From assembly GCA_910587765.1 (NCBI GenBank), contig CAJUNR010000002.1, forward strand, positions 43,268 to 107,267: a DNA stretch of 64,000 nucleotides, given 5' to 3'. Below the pieces are notes generated by a model. That model did not search any database, was not told the origin of the DNA, and saw nothing but the letters and a program-made list of their open reading frames with translations. A program made the position numbers and the translations under genes. The stretch is from an uncultured Lachnospiraceae bacterium (GTDB taxonomy: Bacteria > Bacillota > Clostridia > Lachnospirales > Lachnospiraceae). Below are positions 16,464 to 24,821 of this stretch, one piece after another; position 1 is the first letter of the stretch; the number at the start of each line of letters is the position of its first letter.

Positions 16464-17195
16464 ATGATGGATGTAAATTCTAATATCGAACAGAATGAAA
16501 TAGAGATCGACCTGCTGGAACTTTTGTATGTTCTCAGAAGGCGGATTCTCATCATCCTTCTGAGTACGTTTCTGGCAGCGGGAATCTTCGGCGCCTACAG
16601 CGCCTTTCTCGCCACCCCAATCTATGAATCGACCTCCAGGCTCTATATCCTGACCCAGTCCACTTCGCTGACTTCGCTTACGGATATCCAGGTGGGCACT
16701 TCGCTGACTCAGGACTATAAGGAGCTGATCACCAGCCGTTCCATTCTGGAGCAGGTAAGCAAAAATCTGGGACTGAACGTCACCTACGAGGCGTTATTGC
16801 AGCGTGTGACGATCAGCAATCCTGCCAATACGAGAATTATCGGCATATCGGTTCAGGATGTGGATCCGGACCGTGCGAAAGCCATTGCGGACGAGCTGGC
16901 CAACGTGTCCCGCGACAATATTTCCAGTATCATGTCCACGGACGCCCCCAGCGTCTATGAATACGGTTACGTTACCAACCGGCCGGTCAGCCCCAATATC
17001 CTGCGCAATACCGTTATCGGCGCTTTGCTGGGCGCTTTTCTGTCAATTGCGTTTGTGAGCGTTCTGTACATTATGGACGATACCGTCAAGACTTCGGAGG
17101 ATGTGGAGAAATATTTAAGCCTGAATACGATGGCGAGCATCCCTCTGCGGGACAGTGCGGACAAGCAGAAAGGGGACAAGAAGAAAGATGAATGA
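16464..17195 (+). CDS. CpsC/CapA-type polysaccharide co-polymerase (Wzz family)
   Basis: The protein has 243 residues. Two membrane helices (about 28-50 and 180-205) flank an extracellular Wzz domain, as in Gram-positive kinase activators. The second helix is followed by a short cytoplasmic tail with acidic and basic residues that would contact CpsD. These proteins control chain length and switch on the tyrosine kinase. AAAGG lies about 6 bases before the start codon. The gene overlaps the kinase gene by 8 bases, so the two are translationally coupled. Confidence 0.93.
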   Translation: MMDVNSNIEQNEIEIDLLELLYVLRRRILIILLSTFLAAGIFGAYSAFLATPIYESTSRLYILTQSTSLTSLTDIQVGTSLTQDYKELITSRSILEQVSKNLGLNVTYEALLQRVTISNPANTRIIGISVQDVDPDRAKAIADELANVSRDNISSIMSTDAPSVYEYGYVTNRPVSPNILRNTVIGALLGAFLSIAFVSVLYIMDDTVKTSEDVEKYLSLNTMASIPLRDSADKQKGDKKKDE

Positions 17196-17949
17196 ACTGC
17201 GGCTGGAAAAACTGGAAAAACCTGACTATGCCACCAGGGAAGCGTTCAATTCCCTGCGGACGAATCTGCAGTTCTGCGGCGACGACGTGAAGGTCGTCAT
17301 GTTCACAAGCTGCACGCCCAACGAAGGAAAGAGTACGGTCACGGTGGAACTGGCCCGTTCCCTCGGTGAAGACAACAAAAAGGTGATTCTCATCGACGCC
17401 GATCTGCGCAAGTCCGTTCTGGTGGGGCATTACGGAATCCGTTCAGAGAAGGAATTCTACGGACTGTCCCATTATCTGTCCGGACAGAAAAAGGAAGAGG
17501 AGATCATCAATCACACCGACCTGAATAATGTGGATCTGATCCTGGCAGGCCCTGCGGTCCCCAATCCCACGGAGCTTCTGGGCAACCATTATTTTACAGA
17601 GCTTCTGGAGCGGCTCCGGAAGCAGTACGACGTGGTGCTGATTGACTGTCCGCCGCTTGGCTGGGTGATCGACGCGGCGGTGATCGCACCGCAGTGCGAC
17701 GGCGTCATCCTTGTGGTGGAGAGCGGCGCCATCAGCTACCGCTATCTGCAGGAGGTAAAAAAACAGCTTGAAATCACAGGCTGCCGCATCCTGGGCGTCG
17801 CCCTCAACAAGATCGCAGTGGAAAAAGGCGGTTACTATTACAAACATTACGGCAATAAGTACGGCAGCCGGTACGGAGGAAAATACTACGGCCGCTACGG
17901 CGGGAAATATTACGGTCGTTACGGCGGCCGGTATGAGGAGTACAAATAA
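17188..17949 (+). CDS. CpsD/CapB-type tyrosine autokinase
   Basis: The protein has 253 residues and is a BY-kinase. Walker A is TPNEGKST (about 48-56), Walker A' is VILIDADLR near 73, and Walker B is VVLIDCPPLG near 157. The C-terminal 38 residues are a tyrosine cluster built of repeated YYGRYGGK units, with about fifteen tyrosines. Such tails are the autophosphorylation site, and their number of tyrosines is usually four to six, so this tail is unusually rich. It acts at the membrane with CpsC and is dephosphorylated by CpsB. The repeat units at DNA level (TACGGCCGCTACGGCGG-like) suggest expansion by slippage. Confidence 0.95.
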   Translation: MNELRLEKLEKPDYATREAFNSLRTNLQFCGDDVKVVMFTSCTPNEGKSTVTVELARSLGEDNKKVILIDADLRKSVLVGHYGIRSEKEFYGLSHYLSGQKKEEEIINHTDLNNVDLILAGPAVPNPTELLGNHYFTELLERLRKQYDVVLIDCPPLGWVIDAAVIAPQCDGVILVVESGAISYRYLQEVKKQLEITGCRILGVALNKIAVEKGGYYYKHYGNKYGSRYGGKYYGRYGGKYYGRYGGRYEEYK

Positions 17950-17987
17950 TCCGGCAGAAATTCAAAGTACCCATTGGAGTTGGTGTG

Positions 17988-19418
17988 ATGGAAAAAAAGC
18001 ATGTGACGCATATGGCCCGGAATGTGCTGGAGCTCTGGAATATCGGGGTTTTCGCATGCGTATGGATGGGCTGTTACAACGCGTTCGTATTTGACACTTA
18101 CTGGAAGCTCGGCGGCATGATCACGGTATTTTTGTTTTTTACGGTCTACAACATGCTTTGTAACCTCTACAAAGCATTCCGTATTGCCTCCTCTTCCATG
18201 GGAGATACGATTTTTTCCCAGGTTGTTTCCTTCGGGATCGCAGATCTCTTGTTTTATGTCGAGTGCTGTCTGGTGTGGAACCGCTATGTCAGCATCGTTC
18301 CGGGACTGGCCGCCGCCGCGGCGCAGATATCGGGGACGGCCCTGCTGGTCGTATGTTCCAAACGGTATATGATGGAGCATATTACGCCGAAAGGGACGCT
18401 GCTGATCTATGGGGCGGAGACAGCGAAAGAAGAGGCGGAAGCGTTTTCCGGACGGATTCTTACAAAATATGCGCATCTTTTTGATATTCGGCTGACGGAA
18501 AGCGAACAGAAGCCATGGGAAGAGCTGAAGGCCGATGTCGACCGGTATGATACGATCCTGCTGTATGAACTGTCCAACGGAAAGCGCACGGATCTGGTTA
18601 CTTATTGTATGCAGAAACAGAAAGTGCTCTACTTTACACCGCGGATCTTTGACATTATGCTGCAGGGGTGTTCGCCGCGCCATCTGCTGGATACGCCGCT
18701 TATGAAATACGATTATACTTACGAGCGGTATAACGAGGACAGGAAGAAAAGAATCATGGATCTGCTGCTGTCTTTTACGGGTTTGATTCTGCTGTCGCCT
18801 GTGTTGCTGGCAACGGCGCTGGCGATCAAGCTGGAGGACAACGGACCGGTCTTCTTTAAGCAGAAGCGGTGTACGAAGGATGCCAGAGTGTTCGAGATCC
18901 TGAAATTCCGCAGCATGGTCGTGGACGCGGAGAAGTACGGCGTGATTCCGTGCGGGGTGAAGGATCCCCGGATTACCAGGGTCGGCAGACTGATTCGGGC
19001 TACGAGGATCGATGAGCTCCCGCAGTTGATCAACATCCTGAGGGGTGAGATGAGCTTCGTCGGTCCGAGGCCGGAGCGGGTGGAGCATGTGGAACAGTAC
19101 ATGAAGGATGTTCCGGAGTTTGCCTATCGGATGCGTGTAAAAGGCGGACTGACCGGCTACGCGCAGATCTTCGGAAAATACAATACGTCGGCATACGATA
19201 AGCTGCGGCTGGATCTGATGTACATAGAAAATCAGTCGTTTTTACTGGATTTGAAGCTGATTATGCTTACCTTCCGGACCGTCTTCCAGCCGGAGAGCAC
19301 GGAAGGGTTCGCGGAAGAAAAAGTCAGAAAGATCAACCAGAAGTCGAAGCAGCGGAAAACGGTTTCGGTAGAAGCCGCCGTGCAGGACCGGAAAGTCCTG
19401 GAACAGATTGCAAAATAA
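17988..19418 (+). CDS. Priming sugar-phosphate transferase (undecaprenyl-phosphate)
   Basis: The protein has 476 residues. N-terminal membrane helices (about 1-125) precede a CoA-binding-like central part, and then the bacterial sugar transferase domain (about 245-450) with RKKRIMDLLLSFTGLILLSP, KFRSM and the DELPQL and SFVGPRPE motifs. It starts repeat-unit assembly by moving a sugar phosphate from a nucleotide sugar to undecaprenyl phosphate at the membrane. Which sugar cannot be told. ATG 17988 is used, with GGAG 8 bases upstream. It lies just after CpsD and before a long inverted repeat and loaP. Confidence 0.92.
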   Translation: MEKKHVTHMARNVLELWNIGVFACVWMGCYNAFVFDTYWKLGGMITVFLFFTVYNMLCNLYKAFRIASSSMGDTIFSQVVSFGIADLLFYVECCLVWNRYVSIVPGLAAAAAQISGTALLVVCSKRYMMEHITPKGTLLIYGAETAKEEAEAFSGRILTKYAHLFDIRLTESEQKPWEELKADVDRYDTILLYELSNGKRTDLVTYCMQKQKVLYFTPRIFDIMLQGCSPRHLLDTPLMKYDYTYERYNEDRKKRIMDLLLSFTGLILLSPVLLATALAIKLEDNGPVFFKQKRCTKDARVFEILKFRSMVVDAEKYGVIPCGVKDPRITRVGRLIRATRIDELPQLINILRGEMSFVGPRPERVEHVEQYMKDVPEFAYRMRVKGGLTGYAQIFGKYNTSAYDKLRLDLMYIENQSFLLDLKLIMLTFRTVFQPESTEGFAEEKVRKINQKSKQRKTVSVEAAVQDRKVLEQIAK

Positions 19419-19509
19419 CAAATTCCTGCGGAATTGAATTGTCGCCCTGCCGCATTCAAGGAAACAGGATCTGATAAAGAGTCTGCCAATCCGCCCGGAG
19501 GACGGAGTG

Positions 19510-19654
19510 GCGAAGCATACCTATGGGGCTTACAGGGCTCGGCGTATCCGGTGTTTGGCCGGCATATCAAACCAGCCTTACATCCTCCAAAAGTAAGCGC
19601 ATGCTGTAAAATGCCGTGATTGCCGTCCGTGGCAGCCCCATAGGTATGCTTCGC
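19510..19654. repeat. Perfect 21-bp inverted repeat with 103-nt spacer before loaP
   Basis: Bases 19510-19530 (GCGAAGCATACC then TATGGGGCT) are an exact inverted copy of 19634-19654. The spacer has a smaller inverted pair (GTTTGG with CAAAC). The right arm ends about 27 bases before the loaP start codon and only 15 bases before its ribosome site. There is no T-run and no flanking target duplication. It could be an invertible segment, an RNA structure controlling loaP, or a small mobile element. Confidence 0.85.
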
Positions 19655-19681
19655 ACAAAGAAAAAACGGGAGGTGAGAAGC

Positions 19682-20224
19682 ATGTGGTATGTGATGCAGG
19701 TCCGCACAGGAACGGAAGAAACGATTCAGCAGCAGTGCAAACGTACCGTATCGCCTGACATCATGGAATGCTGTTATGTTCCGTATTATGAGAGGATGCG
19801 CAGATACCGGGGGGCATGGCACAGGGAACAGAGGCTCCTCTTCCCTGGCTATGTATTTCTTGTCAGCGACAATCTGGAGGCGCTGTATCGGGATCTGAAA
19901 CATGTGATCGGCCTGACGAAGCTGATCGGTACCGGGCGGGAGATCGTCCCGCTGACGGAAGAAGAGATCGCGCTGATCCGGAAGCTTGGCAGCGATACGG
20001 AGTTGGTGGAATTGTCGCGGGGAATCATCACCGGTGGAAGGACGGTCATCACAGACGGCCCGCTGAAAGGGCTGGAAGGCTGTATCCGGCGGATTGACCG
20101 GCATAAGCGGATCGCATATCTGGAAGTTGAGATGATGGGACGGATCGTGGAAACGCAGGTGGGGCTGGAGATAGTGTCGAAAGACCGGCCGGATAATCTA
20201 ATTGATAAATCTCCCTGCCGATAG
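19682..20224 (+). CDS. loaP: LoaP-type NusG-paralogue processive antiterminator
   Basis: The protein has 180 residues. The NGN domain (about 1-105) shows MWYVMQVRTGTEE, a central PYYERMRRYRG and LFPGYVFL. A KOW segment (about 125-160) follows with DGPLKGLEG. NusG paralogues of this type bind RNA polymerase at special leader structures and let it pass terminators in long polysaccharide operons of Firmicutes. The start codon has GGGAGGTGAG about 7 bases before it. Its position inside the polysaccharide locus fits. The nearest terminator it could act on lies at 20732-20758. A housekeeping NusG would sit next to secE and rplK, which are absent here. Confidence 0.9.
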   Translation: MWYVMQVRTGTEETIQQQCKRTVSPDIMECCYVPYYERMRRYRGAWHREQRLLFPGYVFLVSDNLEALYRDLKHVIGLTKLIGTGREIVPLTEEEIALIRKLGSDTELVELSRGIITGGRTVITDGPLKGLEGCIRRIDRHKRIAYLEVEMMGRIVETQVGLEIVSKDRPDNLIDKSPCR

Positions 20225-20284
20225 TATAATTGCAGTAAAGATGCAGGAGGCGGGACGGTACGGGGCTTTATGTAAACAGGGGGA

Positions 20285-20703
20285 ATGTTTGAAAACGATC
20301 TGACCAGCTTCAGATGCAGGGACGACGTTCTGACAGTGCTGATCCATCTCGGATATCTGGGATACGATGAACGAAGGAAAGAAGTGTATATACCGAATGA
20401 GGAAGTGCGTTCTGCGTTTTCGGACGTGATTCAAAATACGGACTGGACTCCGGTTATCAAAGCGATCCGGGACTCGCAGGCACTGCTTGCGGCAACCTGG
20501 AGCAGGGATGCGGATACGGTAGCCAGGGGAATCGAAGAGGTACACATGGCCAATACTTCTGTGTTGAAATACAATGATAAAAACTCTCTGAGCTGCGTGA
20601 TCGCGCTGGCGTATTACAACGAAACGTACTGCTGGTGGGGATCAGTTATGATAAAGGGAGTAAGGAGCACTCCTGTGTGATTGAGGAGTGGGATCTGCAA
20701 TGA
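20285..20703 (+). pseudogene. Remnant of an AAA-ATPase/PD-(D/E)XK (DUF1703-like) gene
   Basis: The reading starts at FENDLTSFRCRDDVLTVLIH and matches the C-terminal third of the intact gene at 37211-38806 (FQNDLTSLESRDDVFTLLVH). About 345 N-terminal residues, including the ATPase, are missing. Near 20620 an internal deletion and frame change remove the nuclease core. The very end (LVGISYDKGSKEHSCVIEEW) is still readable in another frame, to the TGA at 20701. A TATAAT near 20225 resembles the intact copy's promoter. It is inactive and lies between loaP and the glycosyltransferase genes. Confidence 0.85.
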
Positions 20704-20731
20704 AAATCTATACAGAAACCGGATATAGAGG

Positions 20732-20758
20732 AAAAGGAGCCGAAGGGCTTCTTTTTTT
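20732..20758 (+). terminator. Intrinsic terminator inside the polysaccharide locus
   Basis: AAAAGGAGCC pairs with GGCTTCTTTT (one wobble pair) across the loop GAAG, then T continues to a run of seven. It lies 31 bases before the first glycosyltransferase gene and after loaP. It may be left from the decayed nuclease gene. It is a good candidate for LoaP readthrough. Confidence 0.8.
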
Positions 20759-20788
20759 GCGGAAAAATGGGAAAAGGCGGGATAATAA

Positions 20789-22021
20789 ATGAGAAACAAA
20801 AAGATAGGGATCGTATCACTGGGATATGCGTGGCTTCCTTGTGAAGCAGGGCCTTCCAGATTCTATTACATTGCCAGGATGTTGTCAGAAGAGGGATACG
20901 ATGTGGACTTGATTGGTAGCAGTTTTCAACATTTTAAGAAAGAGCCCAGAGACAAAAAGCGGATTCTCAGCCAGAACTATCCTTTTAAGATTACATTTAT
21001 TGATGTGCCGCCATATAAGAGGAATATTGATATTCGGAGAGTATTGAGTAACAGGGAGGCGGCAAAAAATGTAATGAAATATATAGTAAAACATCGATAT
21101 GATCTGATCTACTGCTCCATTCCTGCTAATAACATTTCCGCCAAAGTAGGAGCTTATTGCAAAAAGAAACATATTCCATTTATTGTAGATGTTGAGGACT
21201 TGTGGCCAGAAGCCATGGAGATGGTTGTAAAGATCCCGGTTATAAAAAGATTTATATTTGCCCCTTTTCTGCGGGACGCAGAAAGGACATATTCCTGTGC
21301 GGATGCAGTAATCGGGACTTCTGATGAATATACAAACCGTGCTTTTAAATATCAAGATAGAAATGTGCTGAGGGAAACGGTTTACGTCGGATGCGATCTG
21401 GACGTGTTTGATGCAGGAGCCGCTTCCCATATAAACGATATTGAAAAGGATAAGGATGGATTCTGGGTTACATACGCTGGTTCAATTGGAGCAAGTTATG
21501 ATATCCGTACTCTGGTGCAGGCCGCAGGGCTTCTTCTGAAAGAAGGTTATGAAAATATTAGGATCAAGATTCTCGGCACGGGACCGCTGAAAGAAGAACT
21601 GGAACAAATGTCACAGAAGCAGGGATGCCGGAATGTGGAATTTCTCGGATATACGAAATATCCTCTGATGGCTGCATACCTGAAAAAATCGAATATACTG
21701 ATTAACTCTTTTGTCAAAGGTGCTCCGCAGAGTATTGTCAATAAAGTGGGCGATTATCTGGCGGCCGGGAAACCAGTAATCAATACACTGGAGAATCCGG
21801 AGTTTATGGGGATCGTGGAAAGAAACCGGATTGGAGTTAACATAGAACCGGAGAACGCGGAACTTCTGGCTGAAACGATCGAAAGACTGTATGAAGATAT
21901 TCATGCATGCCAGTTTATGGGGGAAAATGCACGAAAGCTTGGGGAAAACAGATTTGACAGAAAGCGTTCTTATCAGAAAATTATTGAAGTGGCAGATCAA
22001 TTGATTGGGCAGGATGGATAA
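20789..22021 (+). CDS. Glycosyltransferase family 4
   Basis: The protein has 410 residues with a GT-B fold. The N-terminal Rossmann part starts IGIVSLGYAWLPCEAGPSRF, where the GPSRF loop resembles the acceptor-side glycine motif. The C-terminal donor domain has VTYAGSIGASYDIRTL (about 227-242), ILGTGPLKEEL near 260 and a late GKPVINT. The typical GT4 E-x7-E motif is not obvious. It adds one sugar to the growing lipid-linked repeat unit on the cytoplasmic side. Sugar and linkage are unknown. It is the first intact gene after the internal terminator and has a weak ribosome site (AAAAGGCGGG). Confidence 0.88.
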   Translation: MRNKKIGIVSLGYAWLPCEAGPSRFYYIARMLSEEGYDVDLIGSSFQHFKKEPRDKKRILSQNYPFKITFIDVPPYKRNIDIRRVLSNREAAKNVMKYIVKHRYDLIYCSIPANNISAKVGAYCKKKHIPFIVDVEDLWPEAMEMVVKIPVIKRFIFAPFLRDAERTYSCADAVIGTSDEYTNRAFKYQDRNVLRETVYVGCDLDVFDAGAASHINDIEKDKDGFWVTYAGSIGASYDIRTLVQAAGLLLKEGYENIRIKILGTGPLKEELEQMSQKQGCRNVEFLGYTKYPLMAAYLKKSNILINSFVKGAPQSIVNKVGDYLAAGKPVINTLENPEFMGIVERNRIGVNIEPENAELLAETIERLYEDIHACQFMGENARKLGENRFDRKRSYQKIIEVADQLIGQDG

Positions 22022-22089
22022 TGCAGAAATGGATGATGGAAATTTTTGTTTTATTTACTATTCTGGATAAGTATAAAGTTCCCATGCCT

Positions 22090-22466
22090 TTTTGTTCTAT
22101 TCAGGCGGATATCTTTTAGAGTTTTGTTATGGAATTATACTTTATGTGATTTATAACAGATTTAAGAAATCAAATATGGGACAGGAAATAAAAAGACTGA
22201 CTGTTCTATATTATATTGTTTACAGGATGCTGTATGATGGGTTATTTGATGCGAAGTATTCGCTCATGCTTTGGAAGTGGAATTATTGCTGCTTTGATAG
22301 TCGATTTTTTATTGTTAAATGAGAAAGCAATATGGTATCCAGAAATATTAAAAAAATCGGGAATGCGTCATTGTGTATTTACTTGATGCACGTATATACT
22401 GTGCGAGTTATTGATAAATTATGTTCTGTTTTTTTGGCAACTGGGGAATTATCGTTGGTATTATAG
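22090..22466 (+). pseudogene. Decayed acyltransferase-3-family membrane protein
   Basis: Pieces of the C-terminal half of an acyltransferase-3 protein are readable in more than one frame. They include FYSGGYLLEFCYGIILYVIY, then MRSIRSCFGSGIIAALIVDF, then after a shift at a run of seven A (near 22350) IGNASLCIYLMHVYTV. The last matches the usual conserved end of the family. At least two frameshifts and a missing N-terminal half show it is dead. In an intact form it would acetylate the polysaccharide. The rest of the 620-base stretch to the next gene holds nothing else that I can recognise. Confidence 0.75.
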
Positions 22467-22642
22467 TTTCCTGTATCAGGAGAATAATATGGAATCGTCA
22501 TATTGAGTTGCCTGTTTAAAACATACTGAAGAAAAAATTATTTATAAAATCAATAAAACCGAGTATTGTGCTCTATGTATTTCTGAAAAGGATATAAATG
22601 ATTTGTTTTTTTGACCAATATAAAAATAGGGAGGAAACGTTA

Positions 22643-23575
22643 ATGCCTGAAATAAGTATTATTGTACCGGTTTATAAGGTTGAACAATATCTGGATCGCT
22701 GTGTTAATTCGATTCTAGCGCAAACATTTGAAGACTTTGAATTGATTCTGGTGGATGACGGTTCACCTGACAGATGTCCTGATATGTGTGACGAATGGAG
22801 CAAAAGGGATAAACGAATTCGTGTGATTCATAAGAAAAATGGGGGAGCCGGTTCTGCAAGAAACTTTGGACTCAAGGAAGCAATCGGAAAATATATCGGA
22901 TTTGTAGATTCAGATGACTGGATCGACAAGAATATGTTCCAGTCTTTATACAATCTCCTGAAAAAATATCCTGATGCTCAAATAGCTCAGTGTGATTTTT
23001 TGATTACTCACAAGGAATCTTTCATTGTCCAGCCGGAGGAAAAAATACAAATATTTGAGAAAAAAGATATGTTAGATTACTTTTATCGCATTAATGGTGA
23101 GAAAAGTAATAACGGTGTTTGGAATAAATTAATTGATAAAAGAATTTTGAAAGACTTTCAATTTCAGAGTATCGTGAATGAAGACGTTGATGCCAGTTAT
23201 GATTTGTTTATGAGAACTCAAAATATGGTAATTACAAATCAAATATATTATTTTTATTTTGTAAATAATTTTGGTGTTACAAGAACTTGCTTTAAAGAGA
23301 GAGATTTAGAATATTTGGATGTATGGGATCGAATTATTAAGCGCACTTTAGAGGATAGCCCTGCATATATAGAATATGCAAAAATTGGAAGGAAACGTGC
23401 TAATTTTACTTTGCTTTCTAGAATGTTTATAAATGGATATGACCGAAAAAATCCGGAGATGAAAAATATAAAAAGCAGGCTTAAAAAAGAAGTTCGCCGT
23501 GATTTTTTTACATTATTACGGTGGAAAATGCCAATTAGCAGAAAATTATTATTGTTCGTTGTATGCATTATATAA
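22643..23575 (+). CDS. Glycosyltransferase family 2
   Basis: The protein has 310 residues. The GT-A fold opens with ISIIVPVYKVEQYLDRCVNS and ELILVDDGSPD, and the metal-binding DSDD is at 89-92. The C-terminal 100 residues are basic and probably sit at the membrane. It transfers a sugar from a nucleotide donor to the lipid-linked repeat unit. The start at ATG 22643 has GGGAGG 9 bases upstream; the frame is open back to 22598 without a better site. The gene is AT-rich compared with the operon's first genes. Confidence 0.92.
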   Translation: MPEISIIVPVYKVEQYLDRCVNSILAQTFEDFELILVDDGSPDRCPDMCDEWSKRDKRIRVIHKKNGGAGSARNFGLKEAIGKYIGFVDSDDWIDKNMFQSLYNLLKKYPDAQIAQCDFLITHKESFIVQPEEKIQIFEKKDMLDYFYRINGEKSNNGVWNKLIDKRILKDFQFQSIVNEDVDASYDLFMRTQNMVITNQIYYFYFVNNFGVTRTCFKERDLEYLDVWDRIIKRTLEDSPAYIEYAKIGRKRANFTLLSRMFINGYDRKNPEMKNIKSRLKKEVRRDFFTLLRWKMPISRKLLLFVVCII

Positions 23576-23621
23576 TGTTTTACAAGATAAAACGGTATAT
23601 GTTATGAAGGATTATTAGGGT

Positions 23622-24806
23622 ATGAATCAACTATCTGAAATATTATTGTATATTTTTTGTTTTTTCCCATTTGTAAAATTTATTCCGATTTCATTTGGAA
23701 CTGATACACAGCCGTGGGCATTATGCTTTTCTATTATACTGTTTTTTTTCATTGTAGTACGTAACTGGAAATTAGTAATTCCAACAATATATTTAAAAAT
23801 ATTATCGGTGTCTGTTATTTCAGGAGTATTAATTTACATATTCCAGGATTGGCTGCCATATACGGAATTAAAAAACAACAGTAATCTCGCTACATTTCGT
23901 AGTATACTTTCAATAATAAGTATGCTCGTAGTGACTTATGTAGCTTATTTTATGTTTTCTAATTTAAAATACAATGAAAAATACATAAAAAAGATTATAA
24001 ATATTTATTTGTTTGTTGGTATAATACAAAAATATATTGATAAGAGTTTTCTAAATATTGTACTGGTTGAAGGTCGAACAAGCGCAAATCGTGGAGTAGT
24101 AGCACTGACTTCCGAACCTTCGTTTTATGCCTATATATGTGTTGTATTATTTTTCTTTGTTTATGATTTCAAGAAAAACAGAACGATATATATGTTGAAT
24201 GTTATTATACAAATAATTTTTCTGGCTGAATCAACAACAGGGTTGGTTTATCTGATAATATTATTTTTGTTTTTGATTATAAAAAAAATGACAATGATTA
24301 ATTTGAAAAAAGTGGTTTATTATATTACAGGGGGGATGGCTGGAACCTTGGCAATACTTTATATGTTGTATTATATGTCTTTAAAATTATCTGATAAACG
24401 TATAGGAATGTTTTTAAATATCTTTTTTTCCGAAAGAAGTTTAAAAAGCATTTGGGATAATTTAATGTTTGACAAAAGTTTTACAATCCGAATATATAAT
24501 ATTACGGAGTCTATAGGAGCTTTCTTGACTGACTTTGGACTGCCGCATGGATTTAATTCTATACGGATTTCAAGCGGTTATGGAACACTTTTGTATCAAT
24601 ATGGCATATTCGGTGCGTTTATTGTATTTTGTCTGTTTAAAATAATAAGAGATAATTATAAAAATAATGAGATGGGAAGAGCGTTTTCATATGCAGTAAC
24701 CGTGATTATGTTTTCTTCGATTCAATTGTCATCTCCTGTAATTTGGTTTTATATTGGATATTGTTTATCGCGTCAAAGATATTTTTCGGGAACATATACG
24801 AATTAA
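23622..24806 (+). CDS. Wzy-like polysaccharide polymerase
   Basis: The protein has 394 residues, is very hydrophobic, and has about ten predicted membrane helices. A larger loop near 135-170 (EGRTSANRGVVALTSEPSFY) and another at about 270-320 (DKSFTIRIYNITESIGAFL) fit the extracellular loops of O-antigen-ligase/Wzy proteins. It would join repeat units on the outer face of the membrane. Such polymerases share almost no sequence, so the call rests on topology, loop pattern and position. It is one of the most AT-rich genes in the window. The ribosome site is unclear (ATTAGGGT). Confidence 0.75.
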   Translation: MNQLSEILLYIFCFFPFVKFIPISFGTDTQPWALCFSIILFFFIVVRNWKLVIPTIYLKILSVSVISGVLIYIFQDWLPYTELKNNSNLATFRSILSIISMLVVTYVAYFMFSNLKYNEKYIKKIINIYLFVGIIQKYIDKSFLNIVLVEGRTSANRGVVALTSEPSFYAYICVVLFFFVYDFKKNRTIYMLNVIIQIIFLAESTTGLVYLIILFLFLIIKKMTMINLKKVVYYITGGMAGTLAILYMLYYMSLKLSDKRIGMFLNIFFSERSLKSIWDNLMFDKSFTIRIYNITESIGAFLTDFGLPHGFNSIRISSGYGTLLYQYGIFGAFIVFCLFKIIRDNYKNNEMGRAFSYAVTVIMFSSIQLSSPVIWFYIGYCLSRQRYFSGTYTN

Positions 24807-24821
24807 AAATTGGAGTAGAGC

